DNA from: Actinomycetes bacterium
GTDB taxonomy: Bacteria > Actinomycetota > Actinomycetes > Actinomycetales > Cellulomonadaceae
Reading direction: 5' to 3'
DNA: 15,622 nt
Assembly (NCBI GenBank): GCA_023388235.1
Contig: JAEWGQ010000340.1
Location: 1 to 15,622 of the forward strand
The number at the start of each line of letters is the position of its first letter. Positions within the stretch are counted from its first letter, which is position 1. The notes beneath the pieces are model-generated. The model was not told the origin of the DNA. It made no database searches and was given only the letters and a program-made list of their open reading frames with translations. Made by a program: the position numbers and the translations under genes. Positions 1 through 9,682 of the stretch are shown in pieces.

Positions 1-210
1 CTGGCCGGGGCGGCGCTGCCCGCGCCCGGGACGGCCGCGGACGTGCTCGTGGTCGTCGGCCCGGAGGGCGGGATCTCCGAGCGCGAGGTGGACGCCCTGG
101 TCGGGGCCGGGGCGGTGCCGGTCCGGCTCGGGCCGCACGTGCTGCGGACGTCCACGGCGGGACCCGTGGCCCTCGCCCTGCTGGCGGAGCGCCTGGGTCG
201 CTGGGCCTGA
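1..210 (+). CDS. rsmE: 16S rRNA (uracil-1498-N3)-methyltransferase RsmE, C-terminal part (5' end outside window)
   Basis: The plus-strand frame starting at base 1 is open to the TGA at 208-210 and gives 69 residues, the C-terminal end of a longer protein. It carries two hallmarks of RsmE, a SPOUT-superfamily methyltransferase: VVVGPEGGIS followed by E-x-E (residues about 18-30), and RLGPHVLRTSTAGPVAL (about 43-59). In this family these segments form the S-adenosylmethionine-binding trefoil knot. RsmE methylates N3 of U1498 in 16S rRNA of the assembled 30S subunit in the cytoplasm. The RNA-binding N-terminal domain lies upstream of the window. The stop is followed by about 150 bases of GC-rich non-coding DNA before hppA, so a shared transcript is not implied. 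Recognition rests on motifs only, but they are specific. Confidence 0.9.
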   Translation: MAGAALPAPGTAADVLVVVGPEGGISEREVDALVGAGAVPVRLGPHVLRTSTAGPVALALLAERLGRWA

Positions 211-364
211 CCCGCGGCCCGCCCGGGGCCCGGGACGCCGGAGCGGGGCGGGGGCGGCCGGGGGACCGGGACGTCGGTCCTGGGCCGTACGTCTCATCCG
301 TGACGTGCGTCACGGTCCTAGCGTCGAAGGTGGCAGCGAAGGCGCTCTCACCAGGGATCCGACC
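211..364. other. rsmE-hppA intergenic region
   Basis: This 154-bp gap is extremely GC-rich. It holds a short self-complementary stretch, CCCGGGGCCCGGG at 222-234, which could act as a weak terminator for rsmE but has no T-run. An inverted repeat lies at 298-315 and is listed separately. I found no convincing -35/-10 pair. The hppA promoter presumably lies here. Confidence 0.5.
298..315. promoter_or_regulatory. Inverted repeat upstream of hppA (candidate operator)
   Basis: CCGTGAC-gtgc-GTCACGG is a perfect 7-bp inverted repeat with a 4-bp spacer, centred about 58 bp before the preferred hppA start at 365. Size and symmetry fit a dimeric regulator site. The alternative upstream GTG at 305 lies inside the repeat, which argues against that start. 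No regulator family can be named from the sequence, and chance occurrence in GC-rich DNA is possible. Confidence 0.4.
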
Positions 365-3073
<2,709 letters not shown>

Positions 3074-3079
3074 GCCGCC

Positions 3080-4138
3080 GTGCCGCGGGTCGCGGTCAAG
3101 CACGACGCGGCGCTCGTCGGCCCTGACGGCCGCGTCGCGGGGCACGACGCGGGCGCGACGCTGGTCCGCCGGCTGCTGCGGGTGTTCCCGGGGTCGGTGC
3201 TCGTCGGCCCCGGCCCGCGGCGGTGCGTGGGCTTCGACATGCTGCCGCTGGAGTTCGTGGACGGGGACCACACGGTCGTCGTGTCGATGGACGTGCTCGA
3301 CTCCGTGCACGTGTGGCAGACGCTGCGCGACGGCGGGTGCGCCCAGCCCCGGATCATGAACTTCGTCTGGTGGGACGCCACCCGCTACACGCACGAGGTC
3401 GAGCGGGCCGCCCTGGCGCTGTCCTGCGCGCTGTTCCCGACGTTCGCGAACTCGGCGCGCACCGCCTCGGAGATCCGCGAGCTCGTCGCCCGGGGGACGG
3501 TGCCGGCGGTGGGGGAGCGGGCGCGCACCGCGTGGGTCAACCTCGGGTTCCGGGTCGAGCACGTGCAGCCGCGGCAGGAGCCGGAGGTCCCCGTGGTGCT
3601 GTACCCGGCGATCTACGTCTCCGAGCGCAAGCAGCCCCGGCTGTTCCTCGACGTCGTGGACCGCGTGCACCGCCGGACGCCGATCCGGGTCGAGGCCCGC
3701 CTGCACGAGTCCCACCTGGTGTCCGAGACCGCGATGCGGATGTCCGAGCGCGACTGGTGCTGGGTGGGCCCGCTGACCGCCAGCCGCGACTCGTACTGGC
3801 ACGCGCTCGCGCGGACCACGGCGTTCCTCGCGACGGCCACCGAGGAGTCCTACGGGCTCGAGTACGTCGAGGCGCTCGCGGCCGGGGCGGTCGGCGTGTT
3901 CCCGGACCTGCCGTGGGCGCGGGCCCTGCTCCCGGCGGGGTACCCGCTGCTGTACCGGACGCCGGACGAGGCGGTGGCGGCGCTGCACCGGGCGGTGACG
4001 GACACGGCGGCCTGCCGCGCGGAGCTCGACGCGGTCGCGGGCGGCTCGTTCGTGTCCTGGCTCACGACCCACCACGACGACGACAGCTTCGACCGCGCGG
4101 TGACCGGGCGCGTCCGGGAGTGGTTCGGCACGGGCTGA
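3080..4138 (+). CDS. GT-B-type glycosyltransferase (GT4-like), substrate unknown
   Basis: This 352-residue protein starts at a GTG 6 bases after the hppA stop, so it is probably co-transcribed and may depend on translational coupling. The nearest purine-rich stretch, GAGGG at 3062-3066, is 13 bases away and a poor ribosome site. The C-terminal half contains ATATEESYGLEYVEALAAG, with the E-x7-E pattern (Glu256 and Glu264) that binds the nucleotide-sugar donor in retaining GT-B enzymes of the GT4 type. After it comes GVFPDLPWARALLPAGYP, the usual region after the donor site. There is no signal peptide or membrane segment, so the enzyme is predicted to be cytoplasmic or peripheral. The N-terminal half is rich in Trp, His and Arg and was not recognised. 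Donor and acceptor cannot be inferred, and the link to pyrophosphatase is positional only. A strong hairpin terminator follows directly. Confidence 0.7.
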   Translation: MPRVAVKHDAALVGPDGRVAGHDAGATLVRRLLRVFPGSVLVGPGPRRCVGFDMLPLEFVDGDHTVVVSMDVLDSVHVWQTLRDGGCAQPRIMNFVWWDATRYTHEVERAALALSCALFPTFANSARTASEIRELVARGTVPAVGERARTAWVNLGFRVEHVQPRQEPEVPVVLYPAIYVSERKQPRLFLDVVDRVHRRTPIRVEARLHESHLVSETAMRMSERDWCWVGPLTASRDSYWHALARTTAFLATATEESYGLEYVEALAAGAVGVFPDLPWARALLPAGYPLLYRTPDEAVAALHRAVTDTAACRAELDAVAGGSFVSWLTTHHDDDSFDRAVTGRVREWFGTG

Positions 4139-4184
4139 CGCGACAGGGCCCCGGCGACCGGGCGGTCGCCGGGGCCCTGTCGCG
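4139..4184. terminator. Bidirectional hairpin terminator between the glycosyltransferase gene and pgi
   Basis: A perfect 21-bp stem (4139-4159 with 4164-4184) encloses the loop GGGC. It begins directly after the glycosyltransferase stop and ends 5 bases before the pgi stop codon on the other strand. There is no T-run on either side, as is common for actinobacterial intrinsic terminators. Its position between convergent genes supports a role in both directions. Confidence 0.88.
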
Positions 4185-4189
4185 GGCGG

Positions 4190-5872
4190 TCAGCCCCGGC
4201 GGAGCTCCAGGTACCGGGCGATCAGCGCGCGGGTCGACGGGTCCTGCGCCTCGAGCGCGGCGGTGTCGCCCTCGACGGCCGGGGCGATCTCGAGCGCGAG
4301 CTTCTTGCCGAGCTCGACGCCCCACTGGTCGAACGAGTCGATGCCCCAGACGACGCCCTGCACGAACGTGATGTGCTCGTACAGCGCGATGAGCTGGCCC
4401 AGCACCGCGGGGGTCAGCGCCGGCGCGAGGATCGACGTGGTCGGCCGGTTCCCGGGGAACACGCGAGCCGGGACGATCTCCTCCGCGGTGCCCTCGGCGC
4501 GCACCTCCTCGGCCGTCTTGCCGAACGCGAGCGCCTTGGTCTGCGCGAAGAAGTTCGCCAGGAACAGGGCGTGCACGTCGGTGCCGCCGTCCTCCAGGGG
4601 GTGCGCCGGCGTGGCGACGGCGATGAAGTCCGCCGGGATCAGCCGCGTGCCCTGGTGGATCAGCTGGTAGAAGGCGTGCTGGCCGTTGGTGCCGGGCTCG
4701 CCCCAGAACACCTCGCCGGTCTGCGTGGTGACGGGGGTGCCGTCCCAGCGGACCGACTTGCCGTTGGACTCCATCGTCAGCTGCTGCAGGTACGCGGGGA
4801 ACCGGTGCAGGTACTGGGCGTAGGGCAGCACCGCGTGGGTGTGCGCGTCCAGGAAGTTGACGTACCAGACGTTGAGCAGGCCCATGAGCACCGGCACGTT
4901 CTGCGCGAACGGCGTGGTCCGGACGTGCTCGTCGACGGCGTGGAACCCCTCGAGCAGCTCGCCGAACGCGTCCGGGCCGATCGCGATGGCCAGCGACGTG
5001 CCGATCGCGGAGTCGAGGGAGTACCGGCCGCCGACCCAGTCCCAGAACCCGAAGGCGTTCTCGGGGTCGATGCCGAACGCCGCGACCTTGTCGAGCGCGG
5101 TGGACACGGCGACGAAGTGCTTCGCGACCGCCGCGGTCCGGGCCTCCTCGGTGTCCTCGATCGCGCCGGCGGCGGCGAGCTCGCGCCACAGCCACTCGCG
5201 GGCGAGGCGCGCGTTGGTGAGCGTCTCGAGCGTGCCGAAGGTCTTGGACGCGACGACGAACAGCGTCGTGGCCGGGTCGAGGTCCCGCGTCTTCTCGGCG
5301 ATGTCGGTCGGGTCGATGTTCGACACGAACCGGACCTCGAGGCCCTCCTGGACGTACGGCTTGAGCGCCTCGTACGCCATGACGGGGCCGAGGTCGGAGC
5401 CGCCGATGCCGATGTTGACGACCGTGGCGACGCGCTCGCCGGTGACGCCGGTCCACTCGCCGGAGCGCACGCGGTCGGCGAAGGCGGCGACCTTGGCGAG
5501 CACCTCCTGCACGTCGGCGTCCACGTCCTGGCCGTCGACGACCAGCGGCGGCTCGGCGTCCGCGGGCCGGCGCAGCGCGGTGTGCAGCACGGCGCGGTCC
5601 TCGGTGACGTTGATGTGCTCGCCGGCGAACATCGCGGCGAGGCGGCCGCGCACGTCCACCTGCTCGGCGAGCTCGACGAGCAGGGCGAGGGTCTCGTCGG
5701 TGACGAGGTTCTTGGACAGGTCGACCGTCAGGTCCGCGACCTGGTGGGTGAGGCGGGTGGCCCGCTCCGCGTCGGCGTCGAACCAGCCGCGCAGGTCGGG
5801 GGTGAGCGCGTCGCGGTGCGCGGTCAGGGCGGTCCAGGCGCCGGTGGTGGTGGCGTCGACGGGTGCAGTCAC
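4190..5872 (-). CDS. pgi: Glucose-6-phosphate isomerase
   Basis: Pgi interconverts glucose-6-phosphate and fructose-6-phosphate in cytoplasmic glycolysis and gluconeogenesis. The 560-residue length fits the family (about 550). Visible signatures are [11 protein letters not shown], then MESNGK with the catalytic base Glu368, then [12 protein letters not shown] with His399 exactly 31 residues later as in characterised enzymes, and [13 protein letters not shown] with Lys523. I chose the GTG at 5872, reading [13 protein letters not shown], because GGAGAGGG lies just upstream at a normal distance. The frame extends to 5911, but those 13 codons include the ribosome site. The gene is convergent with the glycosyltransferase and divergent from the ROK regulator. 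Pgi acts directly downstream of NagB, whose product is fructose-6-phosphate, so its place beside the amino-sugar cluster makes metabolic sense. The adjacent SIS-domain segment reads SKTFGTLET where many homologues have SKTFTTxET, a minor variation. Confidence 0.96.
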   Translation of the reverse strand: MTAPVDATTTGAWTALTAHRDALTPDLRGWFDADAERATRLTHQVADLTVDLSKNLVTDETLALLVELAEQVDVRGRLAAMFAGEHINVTEDRAVLHTALRRPADAEPPLVVDGQDVDADVQEVLAKVAAFADRVRSGEWTGVTGERVATVVNIGIGGSDLGPVMAYEALKPYVQEGLEVRFVSNIDPTDIAEKTRDLDPATTLFVVASKTFGTLETLTNARLAREWLWRELAAAGAIEDTEEARTAAVAKHFVAVSTALDKVAAFGIDPENAFGFWDWVGGRYSLDSAIGTSLAIAIGPDAFGELLEGFHAVDEHVRTTPFAQNVPVLMGLLNVWYVNFLDAHTHAVLPYAQYLHRFPAYLQQLTMESNGKSVRWDGTPVTTQTGEVFWGEPGTNGQHAFYQLIHQGTRLIPADFIAVATPAHPLEDGGTDVHALFLANFFAQTKALAFGKTAEEVRAEGTAEEIVPARVFPGNRPTTSILAPALTPAVLGQLIALYEHITFVQGVVWGIDSFDQWGVELGKKLALEIAPAVEGDTAALEAQDPSTRALIARYLELRRG

Positions 5873-5909
5873 GGGGGAGTCCCTCTCCAAGGCGGATCCA
5901 ACGGGGACC

Positions 5910-5915
5910 ACCGTA
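5910..5915 (-). promoter_or_regulatory. Possible -10 element for pgi
   Basis: On the minus strand TACGGT (5915 to 5910) resembles an actinobacterial -10 hexamer (TAnnnT) and lies about 40 bases before the pgi start. No convincing -35 hexamer is visible at 16-19 bases. This is weak support, since any GC-rich gap offers such matches. Confidence 0.25.
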
Positions 5916-5920
5916 CTTGC

Positions 5921-5968
5921 GCCGGTCCCGGCGGTGGGCGGGACGTGGGGCCCGCCGCCGGGACCGGC
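5921..5968. repeat. Long inverted repeat in the divergent pgi-ROK intergenic region
   Basis: The 14-bp arm GCCGGTCCCGGCGG at 5921-5934 is perfectly complementary to 5955-5968. Within the 20-base spacer, GGGC at 5936-5939 can pair further with GCCC at 5950-5953. The structure lies upstream of the suggested pgi -10 and about 100 bp before the ROK gene. It could insulate the two divergent transcripts or terminate transcription, or it could be a regulatory structure. The sequence does not decide between these. Confidence 0.55.
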
Positions 5969-6035
5969 CGCGCCCGGCGCGCGTGCCGAGCGGGTGAACG
6001 TCCGGTCACGATGTGGTCACGGTCACGCGAACTCC

Positions 6036-6065
6036 TTGACGGCGGATTAGTAAGGAAGGTCTACT
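6036..6065 (+). promoter_or_regulatory. Candidate promoter of the ROK regulator gene, possibly giving a leaderless mRNA
   Basis: TTGACG at 6036-6041 matches the -35 consensus at five of six positions. TCTACT at 6060-6065, 18 bases further on, matches TATAAT at four of six. Transcription would then begin about 7 bases downstream, at or next to the A of the ATG at 6073, giving a leaderless message. Leaderless mRNAs are common in actinobacteria. A purine stretch AAGGAAGG at 6052-6059 could serve as a ribosome site if transcription starts further upstream, but it is 13 bases from the ATG. Confidence 0.5.
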
Positions 6066-6067
6066 AA
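6047..6067. promoter_or_regulatory. Candidate ROK-family operator TTAGTA-N9-TACTAA
   Basis: TTAGTA (6047-6052) and TACTAA (6062-6067) form a perfect 6-bp inverted repeat with 9 bases between, in an AT-rich island that stands out from the surrounding GC-rich DNA. It overlaps the proposed -10 element and ends 5 bases before the ROK regulator start. ROK repressors of the NagC/XylR type bind AT-rich inverted repeats of this kind. Autorepression is therefore the simplest reading. Confidence 0.65.
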
Positions 6068-6072
6068 CAAAC

Positions 6073-7260
6073 ATGACCACGACGACGCGGTCCGCCGGCC
6101 CCTCGCTCAGGGGTGTGGGACGGACGCTCCGCCCCACGGCGAAGGTGCTCCCCGAGCACGCCCGGGCGCACAACCGCGCGATGGTCCTGCAGCACCTGTT
6201 CCACCAGGGCCCGTCCTCCCGCGCCGACCTCGCGCGCAGCACCGGCCTCACCCGCGTCACGGTGTCCGACCTCGTGTCCGTCCTGATCTCCGAGGGCCTG
6301 GTCGAGGAGCTCGGCGTCCGCCCCGAGGGGCGCGTCGGCAAGCCCGCCACCCTCGTGGGGATGCGCACCGAGCAGCACCAGGTCGTCGCCGTCGACCTCG
6401 CCGACGACGCCAGCCTCCGCGGCGCCGTCATGACCCTCACCGGCGCGGTCGTCGCGCGGCGCTCGGCGTCGCTGGACGGGCGCACCGGCGACGCGGCGGT
6501 CGGCGTCCTCGAGGACCTGTGCCGCGAGCTGCTCGCCGCCGCGGGCCACCCCGTCGTCGGCGTCGGCATCGGCTCGCCCGGCGTCATCGACTCCACCGGC
6601 CGCGTCGTCGCCGCGCCGAACCGCGGCTGGTACGACCTGCCGCTCGCCGCGCTGCTCACCGAGCGGCTCGGCGTGCCCGTGCACGTCGCGAACGACGCCA
6701 ACACCCACGCCCTGGGGGAGTACACGTACGGCGGCGCCACCGGCACCGGCCTCATGGTCGTCACCGTCGGCCAGGGCGTCGGCGCCGGGATCGTGCTCGA
6801 CGGCGCGCTCGTGCGCGGCCGCGGCGACGCCGCCGGCGAGATCGGGCACGTCACCGTCGTCGACGACCGCGACGTGCGGGCCGGCGACGCCCCGCCCCTG
6901 CCGTGCGCGTGCGGGCGCGCCGGCTGCCTGGAGACCCTGCTCTCCCTGCCCGCGCTGCGCCGCGCCACCGCCGGCCGCGGCCCCGAGGAGTCCGACGCGG
7001 TGCTCGCGTCGGTCGGACGGAAGCTGGGCATCGCCCTCGCTCCCGTCGTCAGTGCGCTCAACCTCGCCGAGGTCCTGCTCTGGGGTCCCCCGGAGCTGCT
7101 GGACGGAGCCCTCAGGGTGGAGGCGCTCGCCACCGTCCAGGCTCGGACCATGCCCCTGCTGGGGCAGGACCTCGTGCTGCGGATGGGCTCGTTGGACGAG
7201 GACGGGGCGCTCTCCGGCGCCGCGGCGCTCGTGCTGTCCGGTCAGCTCGGGGTCACGTGA
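6073..7260 (+). CDS. ROK-family transcriptional regulator (NagC/XylR type), probable repressor of the amino-sugar cluster
   Basis: This 395-residue cytoplasmic DNA-binding protein has two parts. Residues about 35-81 form a winged helix-turn-helix (RADLARSTGLTRVTVSDLVS, then a wing near GRVGKPATL). From about 104 onward there is a ROK sugar-binding domain with GIGSPGVID, the NDANTHALGE segment, and a zinc site made by His259 in GEIGH plus Cys278, Cys280 and Cys285 in CACGRAGCLE. Where ROK kinases have the phosphate-binding DxGGTK motif, this protein reads VDLADDASLRGAV, so it should not bind ATP or act as a kinase. That fits a sensor that has kept the sugar pocket. ATG 6073 is the only good start, and a TTAGTA/TACTAA palindrome sits directly before it. 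The gene is divergent from pgi and upstream of the transporter genes. The inducer is probably a sugar or amino-sugar phosphate, which is inferred from the neighbours. Confidence 0.9.
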   Translation: MTTTTRSAGPSLRGVGRTLRPTAKVLPEHARAHNRAMVLQHLFHQGPSSRADLARSTGLTRVTVSDLVSVLISEGLVEELGVRPEGRVGKPATLVGMRTEQHQVVAVDLADDASLRGAVMTLTGAVVARRSASLDGRTGDAAVGVLEDLCRELLAAAGHPVVGVGIGSPGVIDSTGRVVAAPNRGWYDLPLAALLTERLGVPVHVANDANTHALGEYTYGGATGTGLMVVTVGQGVGAGIVLDGALVRGRGDAAGEIGHVTVVDDRDVRAGDAPPLPCACGRAGCLETLLSLPALRRATAGRGPEESDAVLASVGRKLGIALAPVVSALNLAEVLLWGPPELLDGALRVEALATVQARTMPLLGQDLVLRMGSLDEDGALSGAAALVLSGQLGVT

Positions 7261-7270
7261 CGACCCCGAG
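7246..7270 (+). terminator. Hairpin across the ROK regulator stop codon
   Basis: CTCGGGGTC (7246-7254) pairs perfectly with GACCCCGAG (7262-7270) around a 7-base loop that holds the TGA stop. The inner GTCACGTGAC (7252-7261) is itself self-complementary. No T-run follows. It could partly terminate the regulator transcript before the transporter operon, but a coding-end coincidence cannot be excluded. Confidence 0.45.
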
Positions 7271-7349
7271 CCGACCGCTTGCAGTGCCGGTATCACCACC
7301 CCGGCGACGCCCGGACGGGCCTCGCCTCGCATCAGGGAGGAACACCAAC

Positions 7350-8660
7350 GTGAAGATCGTACGGATGGCAGCCGTCGGCGTGGCGGCGGCGCTCGTGCTG
7401 ACCGCCTGCTCGTCGGGAGGCGACGACGCCTCGACCACCTCGGACGGCACGCCCGAGGCCGCCGACATCACCCTCTGGCTCGCCGGCGCGGACACGCCCG
7501 ACGAGCTGCGCGACTACCTCAAGACGACCTTCGAGGAGGAGAACCCCGGCTCGACGCTCACGATCGAGGAGCAGGACTGGGGCGACCTGGTCACGAAGCT
7601 CACCACCGCGCTGCCGGACGCCGAGAACACCCCCGACGTCGTGGAGATCGGCAACACCCAGTCGCCGACGTTCACCACGGTCGGCGCGTTCCGCGACCTC
7701 ACGCCGCTCTACGACGAGCTGGGCGGCGACAAGCTGCTGCAGTCCTTCGTCGAGGTCGGCAAGGCGGACGGCAAGAACTACGCGCTGCCGTACTACTTCG
7801 GCTCGCGCTACATGTTCTACCGCAAGGACATCTGGTCGGCGGCGGGCCTGGAGCCCCCGACGACGCTCGCGCAGTTCGCCGAGGACGTCACGAAGCTGCG
7901 CACGGACACCCAGTCGGGCTTCGCCATCGGCGGGCAGGACTGGCGCAACGGCATCTCGTGGGTCTTCGCGAACGGCGGCGAGCTCGCCACCGAGGACGGC
8001 GGCGAGTGGACCTCCACCCTGTCCGACCCGAAGACCGTCGCCGGCCTGGAGCAGTGGCAGGCCGTCTACCAGGGCTCCTCGAACGTGCCCGCCACCGAGC
8101 GCGACGTGGCGTACTGGGACTTCCTGAACGACGGGACCGACGGCGCCGCGCCGCAGGCCGCGACGATCATGGCCCCGGGCTGGGCGCGCTGGTCGATCGG
8201 TGAGCTCACCACGAACGACGAGGGCAAGGAGGTGCGCGACGGGATGGCCGACACCTCCAAGTACGGCATCTTCGCGCTGCCGGGCGCGGACGGCGGCCTC
8301 GCGCCGGTGTTCGCGGGCGGCTCGAACCTCGCCATCTCCGCCAAGTCGCAGCACCCGGAGCTCTCCGAGAACCTGCTGCGGATCATCTACTCGCCCGAGT
8401 ACCAGCAGATGCTCGGCGAGAACGGCCTCGGCCCGGCGAACTCCGACTACGTCGACGCGCTCGGCGACGACGAGTTCGCGTCCACGATGATCGAGACGGC
8501 TGCCGCGTCCAAGCTCACCCCGGCGGCGCCGGGCTGGGCCGCGGTCGAGGCGGCGTTCGTCTACGAGGAGCTGTTCCAGAAGATCGCCGAGGGTGGCGAC
8601 GTGACCGAGCTCGCCGCGCAGTACGACGAGCAGCTCACGCCGATGCTGAACGGCAAGTGA
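7350..8660 (+). CDS. Sugar ABC transporter substrate-binding lipoprotein (SBP_bac_1, CUT1 type; chitobiose/GlcNAc suspected)
   Basis: This 436-residue extracellular binding protein is anchored to the membrane by a lipid. The N-terminus MKIVRMAAVGVAAALVLTAC is a typical lipoprotein signal with lipobox LTAC and acylated Cys20, followed by a Ser/Gly/Asp/Thr linker. The mature part follows the SBP_bac_1 pattern: ITLWLAGADTPDELRDYL, then PDVVEIGNTQSPTF, ALPYYFGSRYMFYRKDIW, and a C-terminal segment with NLLRIIYSPEYQQML. The PDVVEIGNTQ stretch resembles what I recall of DasA-type N,N'-diacetylchitobiose binding proteins, but that similarity is from memory. The start is GTG 7350 with GGGAGG at 7335-7340. 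Two permease genes follow after a strong hairpin, and a sugar kinase and nagB lie further downstream. No ATPase is encoded nearby. In actinobacteria, CUT1 systems usually share one ATPase (MsiK type). The substrate is inferred from the neighbours. Confidence 0.9.
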   Translation: MKIVRMAAVGVAAALVLTACSSGGDDASTTSDGTPEAADITLWLAGADTPDELRDYLKTTFEEENPGSTLTIEEQDWGDLVTKLTTALPDAENTPDVVEIGNTQSPTFTTVGAFRDLTPLYDELGGDKLLQSFVEVGKADGKNYALPYYFGSRYMFYRKDIWSAAGLEPPTTLAQFAEDVTKLRTDTQSGFAIGGQDWRNGISWVFANGGELATEDGGEWTSTLSDPKTVAGLEQWQAVYQGSSNVPATERDVAYWDFLNDGTDGAAPQAATIMAPGWARWSIGELTTNDEGKEVRDGMADTSKYGIFALPGADGGLAPVFAGGSNLAISAKSQHPELSENLLRIIYSPEYQQMLGENGLGPANSDYVDALGDDEFASTMIETAAASKLTPAAPGWAAVEAAFVYEELFQKIAEGGDVTELAAQYDEQLTPMLNGK

Positions 8661-8665
8661 CCGTC

Positions 8666-8701
8666 CGCCGGCCGCGGGGTCCCTTCGCCCCGCGGCCGGC
8701 G
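8666..8701 (+). terminator. Intercistronic hairpin between binding-protein and permease genes
   Basis: A perfect 14-bp GC stem (8666-8679 with 8688-8701) has an 8-base loop and starts 5 bases after the binding-protein stop. It is followed by no T-run and then by the permease ribosome site. In sugar ABC operons such a structure typically protects or attenuates the message, so the binding protein is made in excess over the permeases. Partial termination is the inference here. Confidence 0.7.
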
Positions 8702-8734
8702 CGGTCCGGCTCGTCGCCCGTCAGGAGAGGTCCC

Positions 8735-9682
8735 ATGTCCACGACCGAGGCGCCCCCCGCGCCGACCGCCGCCGCCCCCGCGCCCGTCCGCCGGCGCCGC
8801 GGCCCCCGCTCCACCCCCTACGTCCTGCTCGTGCCGGCCGTCGCCGTGCTCGCCCTCGGGATGGGCTACCCGCTGTTCTGGCAGGTGGTCACCTCGATGC
8901 AGGAGTTCGGCCTGGCCCAGCAGTTCGGGCAGCCGCCGACGTTCGTGGGGCTCGACAACTACGCCCGCATCTTCAGCGACGACGCCCTGTGGGCCGTGGT
9001 CGTCCGCTCCATCATCTTCTGCCTGGTCAACGCCTTCGTCACCGTCGGGATCGGCGTCCTGCTCGCCCTGCTGATGAAGGCCGTGCACCCCGTCGTCCGG
9101 GTCGTGCTCCAGGTGGCCCTGCTGCTCGCGTGGGCCATGCCGCTCGTCGCGGCCGTGACCGTGTGGAAGTGGCTGTTCGACTGGCGCACCGGCGTCATCA
9201 ACTGGCTGCTCGTGCAGGCCGGCTTCGACTCGTTCGACGGGCACTCGTGGCTCGCGCAGCCCCTGTCGTTCTTCTTCGTCGCGACCGTCGTCATCGTCTG
9301 GATGTCGGTGCCGTTCGTCGCCCTGTCCGTGTACGCGGCGCTGACGCAGGTGTCCGACGAGGTCCTCGAGGCCGCCCGGATCGACGGCGCCCGGCCCGCG
9401 CAGATCTTCTGGCACGTGACCATGCCGCTCGTGCGGCCCGTGCTGTCGATCGTGCTGCTGCTGCAGATCATCTGGGACCTGCGGGTGTTCGCGCAGATCC
9501 GGCTGCTGCAGGACAGCGGCGCACCGGTCAGCGAGACCAACCTGCTGGGCAACTTCATCTACGAGCTCGGCATCGGCCGGCAGGACTTCGCCGGGGCCGC
9601 GGCCGTCTCCATCTTCGTGCTCGCGCTCACCGTCCTGCTGAGCTGGCCGTACGTCCGCAGCCTGCTGAAGGAGGACCGATGA
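8735..9682 (+). CDS. Sugar ABC transporter permease, MalF-type (CUT1)
   Basis: This 315-residue integral membrane subunit has a basic, Pro/Ala-rich cytoplasmic N-terminus (about residues 1-27) followed by about six hydrophobic segments, the first near STPYVLLVPAVAVLALGMGY. The cytoplasmic loop EVLEAARIDGARPAQIFWHV is the EAA motif that docks with the ATPase, followed by TMPLVRPVLSIVLLL. This is Pfam BPD_transp_1 architecture. It pairs with the following MalG-type permease to form the translocation channel for the binding protein encoded upstream. ATG 8735 is preceded by AGGAGAGG at 8723-8730. The stop overlaps the next start as ATGA (9679-9682), so the two permeases are translationally coupled and made in equal amounts. 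Nothing is truncated. The substrate is not readable from this protein alone. Confidence 0.93.
   Translation: MSTTEAPPAPTAAAPAPVRRRRGPRSTPYVLLVPAVAVLALGMGYPLFWQVVTSMQEFGLAQQFGQPPTFVGLDNYARIFSDDALWAVVVRSIIFCLVNAFVTVGIGVLLALLMKAVHPVVRVVLQVALLLAWAMPLVAAVTVWKWLFDWRTGVINWLLVQAGFDSFDGHSWLAQPLSFFFVATVVIVWMSVPFVALSVYAALTQVSDEVLEAARIDGARPAQIFWHVTMPLVRPVLSIVLLLQIIWDLRVFAQIRLLQDSGAPVSETNLLGNFIYELGIGRQDFAGAAAVSIFVLALTVLLSWPYVRSLLKEDR

Noticed and set aside
305..364. GTG 305 as the hppA start
   Set aside because: It lies inside the inverted repeat at 298-315 and has no ribosome site. GTG 365 has AGGGA at good spacing.
4373..6067. Long plus-strand open frame opposite pgi, and similar antisense frames across the window
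   Set aside because: These are GC-bias shadows: Arg/Gly/Val-rich translations with no domain, lying opposite genes with clear family motifs.
5873..6072. DasR-type operator (ACTGGTCTAGACCAGT-like) controlling the amino-sugar genes
   Set aside because: I found no adequate match here or at 7261-7349. The only strong palindrome is TTAGTA/TACTAA, which suits a ROK regulator better.
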